A stretch of DNA of 64,000 nucleotides. Source: Chrysopilus asiliformis (lineage: Eukaryota > Arthropoda > Insecta > Diptera > Rhagionidae). A model generated the notes under the pieces. The model did not search any database and was not told the DNA's origin. It saw nothing but the letters and a program-made list of their open reading frames with translations. This document shows positions 1-10,218 of the stretch, in pieces. The position numbers were made by a program, and so were the translations under genes. The stretch's first letter is position 1; every line of letters begins with the position of its first letter. The stretch spans positions 91,332,327 to 91,396,326 of the forward strand of contig OZ035962.1 of the NCBI GenBank assembly GCA_964034945.1, read 5' to 3'.

Positions 1-65
1 TTGAATAATGCGAATTAATTTACTCCTTCAAATTAACTCACATCCTCTGAATATGATACACTCAC

Positions 66-2057
66 ATTAAATCCTTGAACTGGTCCACGACATAAATAGT
101 CCATATTATTTTCCATTGCGTAAACTACAATATGAAGTCCAAGAGGACTGCCAGCTCCTAAAGCCCGCAGAGGAAAAGCCATTGATTTCGCCTGTGGAAG
201 ATAACCTCCGTCCATCGTCCATTCCGAAATCTCGTATGCATTATCTGAAAATCTATTTAGAAAAGTACTGAACAAAAAAAAATGTTTGAATAAAAAATGT
301 AGAGCGACCGAATTAAGGTAAAAATACTTATTCGGTTTTAAAATATCTGCAAAATCAACCGAATTGAATGTGAAACAAATTCCTTCATCGGTGATCACTT
401 TTTTAAAATTTTTTTCACAATCACTGAAGCCAGGCCAGGTACAATAGCCGAATGTTTCAGAAAAATTTAATGAAATCTCATCTAAAACACCAACAACATC
501 AAATTGCAATGACATATTAAGATGCGGTGAATCCAAATCCTCAAGAAGCTCATAAGCACAAATTTGTGATAGCGCTAAATATTGTTGTTGCCTATTTTGC
601 CGAAAAATTTTTCAATCAAAAAATATTTTATTAATAATCTCCAAACTTACTCGGTTTCAGTGATATTACAGGAATCTTCATCATCACAATCGTTCAACTT
701 ATGATACAGATTTGAAAATAATGTTGTTTCACTTGTGGATTTTTGTAATGGACAGAACGTGACTGCCGGAAATGGAATCGAAGAAATCGGCGAAGCTTTT
801 TGCGAAAAACTGACCAAAACTGGAGAATTTTGAAAATCAACGTAGGTATCGTAGATCATGTAAGACCCGCAAAAGAAGGAAACTATCACAACTATGACCC
901 AAAATAATCTGAAATACAAAAGGTGTAACAAAAATTAAAATATATTACTTCAACTACTCAACCTTCAAGGGGCTGTTCATAAAATACTTCCAACTGTCTA
1001 TAAGATATGTCGCGCTAATTTTAAGTACTAAACTTCATTAAAATATCGGGAGCTGAAGGAGAGTAAAAACAAGCCTGAAATTAGCGCGACGTGTTCTATA
1101 GACAGATCCTTATGCCTAGTTGACACTAGGCTGCTTTTTGACTGGCAACTAGCACACCAGAAGCCTTTTTTAGTTGACTTTATCACATCAAAATAGAATT
1201 TCCCAAGATTTTTATAGCCCGTAATTTTATAATTTATAACTTACGGTAAATAAATTGTGATTTTTGGCTGTAATTAAATTTATTCACCATCGCCATTTTG
1301 ATTACCACTATTAGCACGGAACACTATCACAAATGTTGAAAGTTTTCAACTAGTTTGATGCAACATTAAAACGCACCTGGTGTTATGATAGCTTTATACA
1401 AGTTGCCAGCTACTGTCAACTAGCCACTCGCCTAATGTCAACTGGCCATTAGTGAAAATATACAAAATCCAATTTAATTTGATATGTGGTTGTTGATATT
1501 GATCATAAATTAACCAGTTCAACGGACAAAAGAACTTACAAGGATATAATTTAAAAAATGGAAAATTCGCGCTCTGCCAACCAAAACAAGATTTGAATTT
1601 AATTATAACGAAATATGTAACGTTACGATTTTTTTTTTCGTTTCCCATCCCTGCATTTAACCTTTATCTACTCAGATATTTTAAGAAAAAAAGTTCTCTT
1701 TGAAAAAAAAGCGTTACAAATTTTGAAAAATCTGCTTTAGAACATTTAACGGTTTTAACTTTTATACTAAATCACTGATTTTGTAGATTTTTAACTAGAA
1801 TTTTCAGAATTTTTTGAATATTGGACTTAGATTTTTTTTTAAATATAATTTCCTAAATTTATATCAAAGTTTTCGAGAAATTACCTCTCGCTCCAATGAA
1901 GGCCAGAATCAGTCAAATATTGAATTCCATCGATCGCAGCATTTTCACAAAAATCAAAAAATACCGACAAAATTACAGATTTATTTCGTTTAATTTTAAC
2001 AGCACTAGTATTTGTACCGGAAGCGCCATTTAATTCTATATCTTCTTCGACCATCAT
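66..2057 (-). CDS. Pickpocket-type DEG/ENaC channel gene 1, exons 1-4, runs off left edge
   Basis: Exons by splice sites and phase: 1885..2057, 651..908, 328..591, 66..267; the 3' half lies outside the window. The product would be a subunit of an epithelial/degenerin sodium channel in the plasma membrane. Exon 1 gives the cytoplasmic N-terminus with a DGIQY block where most family members have HG; exon 2 gives TM1 (FWVIVVIVSFFCGSYMIYD) and the IPFPAVTFCP motif; exon 3 ends in GICFTFNS; exon 4 ends in DYLCRGPVQGFN. Phases (2,0,0 then 1 mod 3 by length) match the six other copies. Two adjacent ATGs begin exon 1; I used the upstream one. The motif before TM1 reads LHWSER instead of RHWIER. Family assignment is firm; sensory role is inferred only from the family. 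Confidence 0.9.
990..1112. repeat. Short fold-back repeat in intron 1 of gene 1
   Basis: An inverted repeat of about 35 bp: the left arm contains CTGTCTATAAGATATGTCGC and GCGCTAATTT, the right arm carries the complement (AAATTAGCGCGAC, then CTATAGACAG). The centre is about 50 bp. It looks like a small MITE or hairpin element; no clear target duplication was found. The rest of this intron (1113-1884) holds no coding exon I can recognise. Confidence 0.6.
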
Positions 2058-2837
2058 CAATAAGTTTATTTAAATTCCGAAAAAAATCACTGTTTAGTCT
2101 CTTAGTTGAATTTATACTACTTTTTTATTGAGGTTCTTACACAAATTGATTGAAAAATAATAATCGCCAATATTCTGCGATAAGAAATCACATTTTATTT
2201 TGTGGTTTTTAAAAATTTTAATCATTCTCTTTGTTAAATTGCAAGTTTTGTGACTATTATTTATTTTACACTGTTAAATTTTGTATATTCTATAAATATT
2301 TAACTTTCACTGGCTCCTTGTTTGGACGAGTACCTTGACGAGCACACAATTTTGAATTAAACGTGTGGATAAAACCATAAAAATGGGGGAAACGATTCGT
2401 ATAGAAATGGGGAAAACACTTTTTCTAGCTTAGACAATTACATTTCACTTAAATACTAATAGTTAGATTTTTCTAATGAGTGAGGAAAGTGACGAATCGG
2501 CTCTTGTATATATGCGCACATAATACATAAATTCTGAGGAGTTTTCATTCAATTTTTTCCAGCATCAACAAAGCAAGGTCGCTTTCCCATACTCTAAAAA
2601 TAAAATAGTCTGAAGGTGTTCGTGTGAAAAATTCGGAAAATTTATATGCGCAGAGCATAAATAAAATATTTATTTGAATTGTGCCACATAAACACCATTA
2701 GAAAATGCGAATAAATAAATAAAAATATGTCATTAATCTTTATTTTAAAATGCTTAGAATTTGTCGAAAAAAAGTATTGAAGCATTTTTTTTTTATTTTG
2801 AAGAATTTTTTCGTACAAAAACGGGGACCAGTGAGAG
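2058..2837. other. Spacer upstream of gene 1, nothing recognised
   Basis: About 780 bp of AT-rich DNA upstream of the gene 1 start codon. It should hold the gene 1 promoter, but I see no TATA or initiator that stands out. The short open frames here overlap each other on both strands and show no family motif. Confidence 0.5.
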
Positions 2838-3338
2838 TTAAAAGCATAACAAAAGCTATAATTGCCCATCTGGCAATTATTGAAAACCCGTATGGTGATA
2901 TTCGTATCTTAATTCCAGCAATTGTACTAAAATTCACTTTGAAGTCAAATTTTCCAATAAGATTTTTTTAAATTTATTCCAATCGGATTTTGATGTATGG
3001 AAGATTTATGTAGAATCATATCCTAAATAACTTTTGTTCTTGGACTTTTTTGATAAAATTCACCGTTTTTGAGATATTCAGAAAAAAAGTTTTCATTCAT
3101 ATGGGGGGTACCCCCCCTAATTGTCCATTTTTGCCCATTAACGAACTTAGCCTCGCATTTTACGAAAAACGGATCTGTGCAAAATTTCAAGTCTGTAGCT
3201 CAATCCGTGCGCCCGCAATCCGCGCCACAGACGGACGGAGAGACACAGACGGACAGACGGACGGACATGCAAAATTCAATTATTTTTATCATTCTAAACA
3301 CACTGGTGTATACATACCATAAGGGTATAAAAAATCAA
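2838..3338 (+). repeat. Dispersed repeat R1, copy 1 (plus orientation)
   Basis: Block shared with 8285-8715, 39160-39592 and 42316-42862. Hallmarks in order: CTGGCAATTATTGAAAACCC, a block with CAATCGGATTTTGATGTATG, the GGGGGGTACCCCCC palindrome, CTTGAAATTTTG-type text, a run of GGAC/GACA microsatellite, then CATAAGGGTATAAAAA. Open frames here are accidental products of the repeat. This copy is truncated at its 3' side compared with 39160-39592. Confidence 0.75.
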
Positions 3339-3463
3339 AATCAATTTTCAAGATTTTTTTTATACGAAAAAGGGTACCAGGAAGGGTTAAAAATCGAAGT
3401 ACGAGGTGTATTTTTGGTTCCTCGTCTCAAATAAGACCCAAATTCGTATACGATCGTCTCTTA

Positions 3464-3950
3464 AGCAAGGTTTAGACGAAGCAAGTAACTCGCTGCAAGT
3501 AGACGTAAATACACGCGATTTGAGCTAGTGTGGGACGCTCGCATATGTGTGAGAATACTCGCTTGTCTCTCAAAAATAATAGAAAGCCATTCTATTTTTC
3601 TAGCAAGTAAAAACCAATACAACAACATGGAACCGTGTAGACAAGAGGTGGTTTTATGTGTGTGTGTTTCGGTTCATTTTATATTTGCTGCTTTGCCAGA
3701 AAACGTCGTAACATTTTAAGGAAAAAACGACACGGTCATAAAAAACTCGTCGGTAACAAACAGTTTTAGGTCGAAATTCGCAAATTTTCCCACAAAAAAG
3801 AGTCGTGATATTTTTTCTCAGAAAATTTTAGGTTATGTTTTCCTTCGGCTTTCATTCTACTTGCAACGATTTACTTGCAACGTGTAAACGAGGCAAACTA
3901 CTTGCCTCTCTTTACTTGCAGCGAGTTACTCGCTGTGTATAAACCCTGCT
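3464..3950. mobile_element. Harbinger-like MITE, TTA target duplication
   Basis: Terminal inverted repeats AGCAAGGTTTA / AGCAGGGTTTA flanked by a TTA direct duplication (3461-3463 and 3951-3953). Each arm contains several copies of the TACTTGC / GCAAGTA word, including GAGTAACTCGCTGCAAGTA, so the ends fold back. The 3-bp TWA-type duplication is typical of PIF/Harbinger elements (established knowledge). A 30-codon frame starting at an ATG in the middle may be a remnant of the parent element's coding start; that is a guess. Confidence 0.75.
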
Positions 3951-4189
3951 TTACTAACGATTGCTTTCTTCTAGAAATGTATTGAGGCTTACAAATACTT
4001 ATTAAGTATTTCTATATTAACTTGTATTTGGAATTGAGCCCAACTTGAATTTTATTTCATAATAACAATGCATACCTAAAAAAAATAATTGAGATCGTGA
4101 AAATTTAATCATATTTTGCGTGTTAAAAGCAATGCACGGTAGAGAATTTGGTTATAAATTTTATAAATAAACCAGCTTAACCGCCGTTA

Positions 4190-4665
4190 CCGATTTTTTT
4201 TTGTTTTTCAAATATCTTGAGAACCGTTAGAGATACAACAAAAACTGTTAAAGCAAAGAATGTAACAAAATTTTACATCCTTTAAATCTGGTTATATTCA
4301 TTTTTCCCAAAAGGTTTCGAGAAATTTACAAAAAACGGTATTTTTCTCAAAAAAAAATTGTTTGGGAGGTACGCATTATATTTTTTGTTTAACCATTTAA
4401 TCATTTCGGATTCATGGTTTTTACTCGACCTTTTCATCATTCAATTCTATTGGAATTAAAAAATATAACATTTTTTGTTGATGTTTGACATCCGAAACCC
4501 GTTAAAGTTACTGCGACTTTTCCAAAAGTTAAAACAAAAATTTCAAGTCGCTAGGTCAGTGCGTTCTCGAGGTTTTTAAGATATGCACAACGGACAGACC
4601 GACAGACCGGCAGACTGACAGAAAATGTTGCTATATTTTAAAAGGAAAATCGAAAGGGGTATATT
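4190..4665 (-). repeat. Dispersed repeat R2, copy 1
   Basis: Block shared (mostly inverted) with 45725-46180: text around 'atatcttgagaaccgttaga', 'caagtcgctaggtcagtg', then a cagac/gacag microsatellite. No coding capacity. Such mosaics of homopolymer and microsatellite are non-autonomous repeats of unknown class. Confidence 0.55.
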
Positions 4666-4760
4666 CAGTGCTTAGCCTACTTAAATCAAAGGAGTTTTGG
4701 GACTTAAAGAATTTAACTTGGACATACGCAGCTAAGTTTCGTTGGTGCAAAAGGCTTTAA

Positions 4761-5265
4761 CCCACGTCGCACACTTCAGCGAGCTCAACTACGTGAGCTA
4801 AGTTTCTCGCTGCAAGTAAAATCCTTAGCATTTGCATTGGCGACCGTACACTTCAGCGAAACTATGAAACTACATTGCGTAGTCATGGGCGATGCGGACT
4901 AAGCTCGCTCGCGTAGTTCAGACCTCAACTACGCGAACGACTTCGCTGGCATCGCTGACACTCACATATAAATATTTTCGGCGTTATACAGTGTAGAATC
5001 GGTGTTTGCAAAAGTGTAGTATTTTGTATACATAAAAGTGTAAGGAAAACGTGAAAATTGAATTCTTTTGCGGAATATTTTCAATCGCGTTAAATAATTT
5101 ATATCTAAAAATGGCTGCAGATAAAGTGGGAAAATGCATATATTTACCGAAAATATCGCCGCGTAGCTTAGCTCAAGTGTGCAACGAGGTGAGCTAACCC
5201 AGCTAGGCTATGTAACTATAGCTAGCCTCGCTCACATAGCTTAGTTGAAGTATGTGCGACGGGGG
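4761..5265. mobile_element. Harbinger-like MITE abutting a second one, TAA duplication
   Basis: Termini CCCACGTCGCACACTTCA / CCCCCGTCGCACATACTTCA with long subterminal palindromes built of GAGCTAAG/CTTAGCTC words. TAA lies at 4758-4760 and 5266-5268. The interior holds a short frame from an ATG at about 5111, preceded by AT-rich leader-like sequence; it may be a leftover of a Harbinger gene start. The element shares its right-hand TAA with the next MITE, so the second landed exactly at this boundary. Confidence 0.75.
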
Positions 5266-5268
5266 TAA

Positions 5269-5432
5269 GGCCCGCCGTACACTTGAGCTAAGTTAGCTCA
5301 GCTATGTGCCTGTTTAGATCTTAACGTGGCGTGTTTCGTTACGTATCAAAGTGTGGATAATATGAACCGCTAAACGTCCACGTCTAAACAGGCAGATAGC
5401 TGAGCTAACTTAGCTCAAGTGTACGACGGGCC
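5269..5432. mobile_element. Harbinger-like MITE, 164 bp, TAA duplication
   Basis: Near-perfect palindrome: GGCCCGCCGTACACTTGAGC at the left and the complement of GGCCCGTCGTACACTTGAGC at the right, flanked by TAA at 5266-5268 and 5433-5435. A second inner palindrome (CCTGTTTAGA / TCTAAACAGG) sits at the centre. GGCC-type ends plus TAA duplication support PIF/Harbinger. Confidence 0.82.
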
Positions 5433-5702
5433 TAAGTAGGCTAAACGCAACTTAATTTTTTACGAATAATACGCGCAAATGGGCTTTGATGGCCTTATAG
5501 TTTAGGTATTGGCAAACTCTTTTTTAAAAATGCCAGTTAAATGCTTTTTCCCAAAAATCCCTACTCGACTTATAAGGAAATCTGAATATTTTTCTAAATA
5601 ACATACTAGGTTCAACTAGACCATGGTCTATATGATTTTTGTATTACGCCAATTCAATATTTATTTATTTATTTAAATATACATTAGATATAAACTGTAT
5701 GA

Positions 5703-8700
5703 TTACTGTTTCTTATTAAAAATCAATCTTAAAGTACAAAAATAGACGATCTCCACTACACTTATCGCCGACACCCCTATGAAAAGTCCCAGCAAGCCTC
5801 CACAATTAGCAATAAATTCAGTAGTTCTATAAAGTTCCGATCGCTGATATCCATTAAAATGAGAATCCGCGAAAAATACATTTATATATGATTTATAAGT
5901 GCTAAATAATAATAAAAATTGTGAATTGCTGTAGAAAATATTTTCAATCAAGTCTTACCTTTTGTCAAAACGCTCTCTTAGAGCCATCATATGCGACCGA
6001 ACATCCCGATGGTTTTGCGATATCTCACTATTGTATGCAATTGAATTGCAAGTCGGCAGGCAATGACAATTTTGAAAATATTCTTCAGGTATGTTCGCGC
6101 TTTCATCATCACCATCGTTTAATTCATATTTAAGAATATCCTCTTCAACAAATTCATAGCATACCACTTGACTTATGTCGCATATTGGTGTTCCAATTGT
6201 AACTAAGATTACTTTACATAAAACTTTATTGAAATTCAAATGACAATGTTTTTTACCTGGGATAGAAAATTTAACGCATCCGCAGGTTTTCAGTGTGGCA
6301 TTGGCAAAACACTCCATTCGACAGTTGTTTTGTGTGTAATTCCGAAAATATCTTAAATATCGTTCATCGCTAAAATAACACTGTCGCCTGTAAAATAATA
6401 TTTACTATTAGTTGCGTTTTTTTAATGTTCTAGAACACAGAACATTAAAAAAAACGATCCAGAGTAAGTGGGAATTTTCATCGCGATCGAATTGCATCAC
6501 GTTGGTTACATCAGTAGGCCGTTACTGCTTCTTGATATAATCACGATTCGCTATCTCGCATGATTAAAACTATTTCGCTGTCGAACAGAACCAAAGAACC
6601 ACCAACAGAAAATCCTCATTTGAGAATAAAATGTCAAATTTATTATGTTGAAGTTAGCAGCATTTCATTACCGTATAAAATTTCCCTTTGTTCCAAGCGC
6701 TGTTCGAGATGAAAAGGTGGTGCAGGATTTTGTATGGAAAGCTTGTTCTGAACTGCTTCAGAACATTAAAAAAACGCAACTATTATTTAGATCACTAAAA
6801 ACAACTTCTTCGAAACCATTTAGTTAAAGCAAATTCTAATAAACTTGAATAGGTCTTAATTTCTTAAATATTTAAATACACAAAAAAACTCACACATCCG
6901 GTGGATAGTCACGAAAATTTTCAGATGTCGTCATAACACGTGGCTTAATTGTTAATAGCGTATCCTGATTCAAAGGGATTTGGTGAAAAATGTTCCCGAA
7001 AGATGGTAACTCATTTGGAGGATGCATTTGAAGCTACAGAGAAGAATTATTTCATATGTTGATACCTGTTCAGGTAGTATTGTGTTTTTTTCAAATCAAA
7101 TTAAGCTCTTACAAATCAAATTCGTCTAATATGTAATTTTATCTAACTAGTGATAAAAATTGACGAGTTTTGAATGAAAACGTTAAAAATATATTTTCAA
7201 ACTTGGTAAAAAATCATTTCTTTTAAAAAGGAGCAAACCACTAAAAAAAATCGACGAATATGATTTGTAAAAAGTCTAATTTTAATTCCAAAATAGTCAC
7301 TTTGATGTATGAAAAGTTGGATATATTTGGACTAAAAAACAAACCCTCAAAGTGATATACAGGAACAGAACTCACAGAAAATCCATTCGTGCCACCGGTA
7401 CATAAATAATCGAAATGTTTTTCATTGCTTTTCCAATTTAGACTCAGGCTAAATTTATTTCCAACACCGAAAATCCTTCTGGGATATGAATTTTCAGTAT
7501 TATTTCTTTCGTAACCACCTTCAATAGTCCATGTGGATTTTGTATATGTATATAGAAGAAAATGATCCGAAAATGTGCTAGATTAATAAAGTTTTTCAAG
7601 AAAGTCATAACAGTTTACATAATATTCACAACAAAAATACCTCTTTTCTCTCAATATTTCTGATGAGCTCATAGAATTAAATGTGTAACAAATCCCAGAA
7701 TCTGTTAAAGTCGTTTGAAAATCAACACCAGAAAGATGATCGTGTACCCACGTTCCTCTAACCTCTAAATCAACTGGATATTTTAGTAATGCACTTAAAA
7801 CATCAAAATCGAACATCCCGTTAGGATTAAAGAAGTAATGCTTTTCAACGCAAATTTGGGAAAAAGCTAACAACCGTTCAAACCTAAAATAAATAAATAT
7901 TATTTTTATATTTAAAAAATAAATATTATTTTTAGCAAGGTTTTTTATCAAATTTTTTTTTTATTTAATTTGACTTGAAATTATTCGTAAATAAGTTTTA
8001 CAAAAATCGTAGTTTGCTATCAACTTTTGGAAAAGTGACAGTACCTATAATGTATTTCCCATATTTTTTTTTTTTTTTTGTTGGAAAAATACAGTATTTT
8101 AAAAATTTATTTTGGGAATTTCTTTCTTTCTTTTGGCTTTTGGGAAAAAAATGCATATAACAAAATTTAAAGGATATAAAATCTTCTACATTTTTTGCTT
8201 TAGCAGGTTTTTTTTTGTATCTCTAACGGTTCTCAAGATATTTGAAAAAACAAATAGTTTTTGGAAAAATAAAATTTTCTTTATTTTTGACTGTCTGTCT
8301 GTCCGTCCGCGCGGATTGCAGGTGCACGGATTGAGCTAGAGACTTGAAATTTTGCGCAGATTCGTTTTTCGTAAAATTCGAGGCCAAGTTCGTTAATGGG
8401 CAAAAATGGACCATTAGGGGGGTGGGTGGGGGGGGGGGGGGGGGGGTACCCCACATACGAACGAAAACGATTATTGCGAATATCTCAAAAACGGTGCATC
8501 TTATCAAAAAAGTGCAAGAACAAAAGTTATTTAGGATATGATTCTACATAAAACTCCCATACATCGAAATCCGATTGGAACAAATTTTAAAAAATCTTAT
8601 TGGAAAGTTTGACTTCATAGTGGAATTTTGATAAAACTGTTCGCCATTCACTTAAATCACCATACGGGTTTTCAATAATTGCCAGATTGGCAATTATAGC

Positions 8701-9404
8701 TTTTGTTATGTTTTTTATATATTTTTAACGAAGCTATATATTGCAGAGGAAATTTTTGTGTTGATCACAATTGATATAATCCATATTGCATTATCATTGG
8801 AGTTACTTGTCGGTGCAAAATTTTAAGCACCAAAAATTAATTACAAAATTTGACCCTAACAGACAAACAAATTAACAAACAAGTAAAACTAAATAAAAGC
8901 ATGTAAAAAGCAAGCTAAATTAAAGCTTTTTAAAAACCAATTCTGTACTCACTCGAATCTAGTTATATTACAGTCCGTCCAGTTTGACGGTAAGCAATCT
9001 TTGTATTTGTGGTAAGTATCTGTATAGTTGAAAACACGATTTTCAAAACCAGTTTGACAGATCGTGATAGCCGGAAATGGAATATTTGATATTGGAATTT
9101 CTTTTTTCGAAAATGTAATTAAAACAGGAGCATTTTTCCAGTGAAGCCACGAATCATACACCATATAGCCACCAAAACCAAATAAAACAATTGTTGTCAC
9201 TATCCAAAATATCCTTAAATTCAAAGAATATAAAAAAAGTTCGATCCTTTGATGTATCATCAATTATTTAAATCACCTCTCAATCCAGTGTCTATTTTTC
9301 TCTGCGACATATTGAAATCCGTGAATTGACGTGTGTTCACAGAAATTGGTAAAAATTGATTGAATATTATTAAATTTAGTTTTAGATATTTCTAACTCGC
9401 ACAT
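5703..9404 (-). CDS. Pickpocket-type DEG/ENaC channel gene 2 (complete)
   Basis: Exons: 9277..9404, 8953..9213, 7641..7883, 7376..7577, 6894..7033, 6257..6387, 5959..6202, 5703..5901; 1548 nt, 515 residues. Order of blocks: FCEHTSIHGFQY (HG gating motif kept) and RHWIER before TM1; IPFPAITIC; GICYTFNS; DYLCTGGTNGF; HPPNELPS; then the cysteine-rich RQCYFSDERYLRYFRNYTQ; CHCLPTC; and the pore/TM2 block SELYRTTEFIANCGGLLGLF followed by GVS (selectivity position G-x-S) and VVEIVYF. Ends FNKKQ. All introns are GT-AG; most are 54-63 bp, but introns 2 (1.07 kb, with R1/R2 repeats) and 5 (506 bp, with a MITE) are longer. AATAAA words occur about 40 bp after the stop. Role in salt, touch or chemical sensing is inferred from the family. 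Confidence 0.94.
6411..6780. mobile_element. TA-flanked MITE in intron 5 of gene 2
   Basis: Terminal inverted repeats GTTGCGTTTTTTTAATGTTC (left) and its complement at the right, flanked by TA at 6409-6410 and 6781-6782. The 370-bp interior has no transposase. TA duplication fits Tc1/mariner; no family name can be given. Confidence 0.75.
7975..8280 (+). repeat. Dispersed repeat R2, partial copy in intron 2 of gene 2
   Basis: Matches the block at 45925-46170: 'atcaacttttggaaaag', 'ctacattttttgctttag', 'tctctaacggttctcaag'. It is directly followed by an R1 copy, so R1 and R2 form a mosaic here. Confidence 0.55.
8285..8715 (-). repeat. Dispersed repeat R1, copy 2 with a poly-G run
   Basis: Minus-orientation R1 copy: TGTCCGTCC microsatellite, GGATTGAGCTAGAGACTTG, 'ttcgttaatgggcaaaaatg', then a long G tract (about 8417-8446) ending in GGTACC where other copies have a short GGGGGGTACCCCCC palindrome, and finally the CCAGATTGGCAATTATAGC end. 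The G tract is an expansion of the six-G stem seen elsewhere. Confidence 0.75.
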
Positions 9405-9896
9405 TTCGTGTTTTTTTTCTGTTCAAATTAAAAAGGTCTTCACGGTGTGACAAGTTATTGTTCTGACAACATTCTGTCTCATGATTTCCGTATTTCCAAA
9501 TGAAATTTCGGCAAATAGTTATTAACGAATTAATTGCGCAAGGCATAAACTAAGTGAAGTAGTCACCAGGGGCCCAATTATTTTACTCTGTTGTTGAAAT
9601 TTCGCAATAAAGCTTTGTCCTTGTATAAACATAAACATAATTTGAAAATTTTTGCAGCACTAGACACACCTTAAAAGATTTGGTATTACAATGTCGCAAC
9701 TTCTAAGGCCGCGACTATAGTAGATTCGATAGGTGGGCAATACGTAAGCGATAGGTAAGCAAATGTCTTGGGCGAATAAAAAATCTAGAATTTACATTTA
9801 GAATTCATTCTAGAACCACAAATCCGTTTCTGAATTAACATTTATACTTAACTCTGTCAACAAACCTTCCCTCACAAAGCAAAAATAGCCAAATAA
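9405..9896. other. Spacer between genes 2 and 3, nothing recognised
   Basis: AT-rich spacer; it should contain the gene 2 promoter. No exon, tRNA or transposon end could be supported. Confidence 0.5.
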
Positions 9897-10141
9897 AACA
9901 TTTAGTCTATCAGTATAATTTACAAATAGAGGAATTATTCCTAGTTGACTTATATAGAGAAATATGAACTCTTCTCTCTCGTCCACATCCTTCATAGTCA
10001 GATCAGTGACAGAAATCATGTAGTCACTCTGATGAGATCCAGTCATTGATACTCGGGACCGAAACTTGAATTTTGCTTTTAAAAAAATCTTTTCCGTTTC
10101 CTAATCTTTTTTTTAAATTTCATTTCATTGTATTATTCAAT
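9897..10141. repeat. Duplicated 3' flank, copy A (downstream of gene 3)
   Basis: This block and 17994-18231 are clearly homologous: both contain CTATCAGTATAAT, 'ctagttgacttatatagag', GATGAGATCCAG and 'catttcattgtattattc'. Copy A lies 78-322 nt after the gene 3 stop, copy B 111-348 nt after the gene 4 stop, so the block is a shared 3' flank, probably 3' UTR. A 78-codon frame here is broken in copy B by a 2-bp indel, so I do not call it coding. Confidence 0.7.
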
Positions 10142-10218
10142 AGTTTTGAAGTTTTTTTTATTTTATCTTTTTTAGTCTTTCGAAAATAAGATTATATTAC
10201 AAAAAGCATGAATGTGAA

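Noticed and set aside
3069..3434. 121-codon frame
   Set aside because: Entirely composed of repeat R1, and the same text recurs in other frames in other copies.
9810..10046. 78-codon minus-strand frame after gene 3
   Set aside because: The homologous block at 17994-18231 has a 2-bp indel and stop, so the frame is not conserved; treated as a shared 3' flank.
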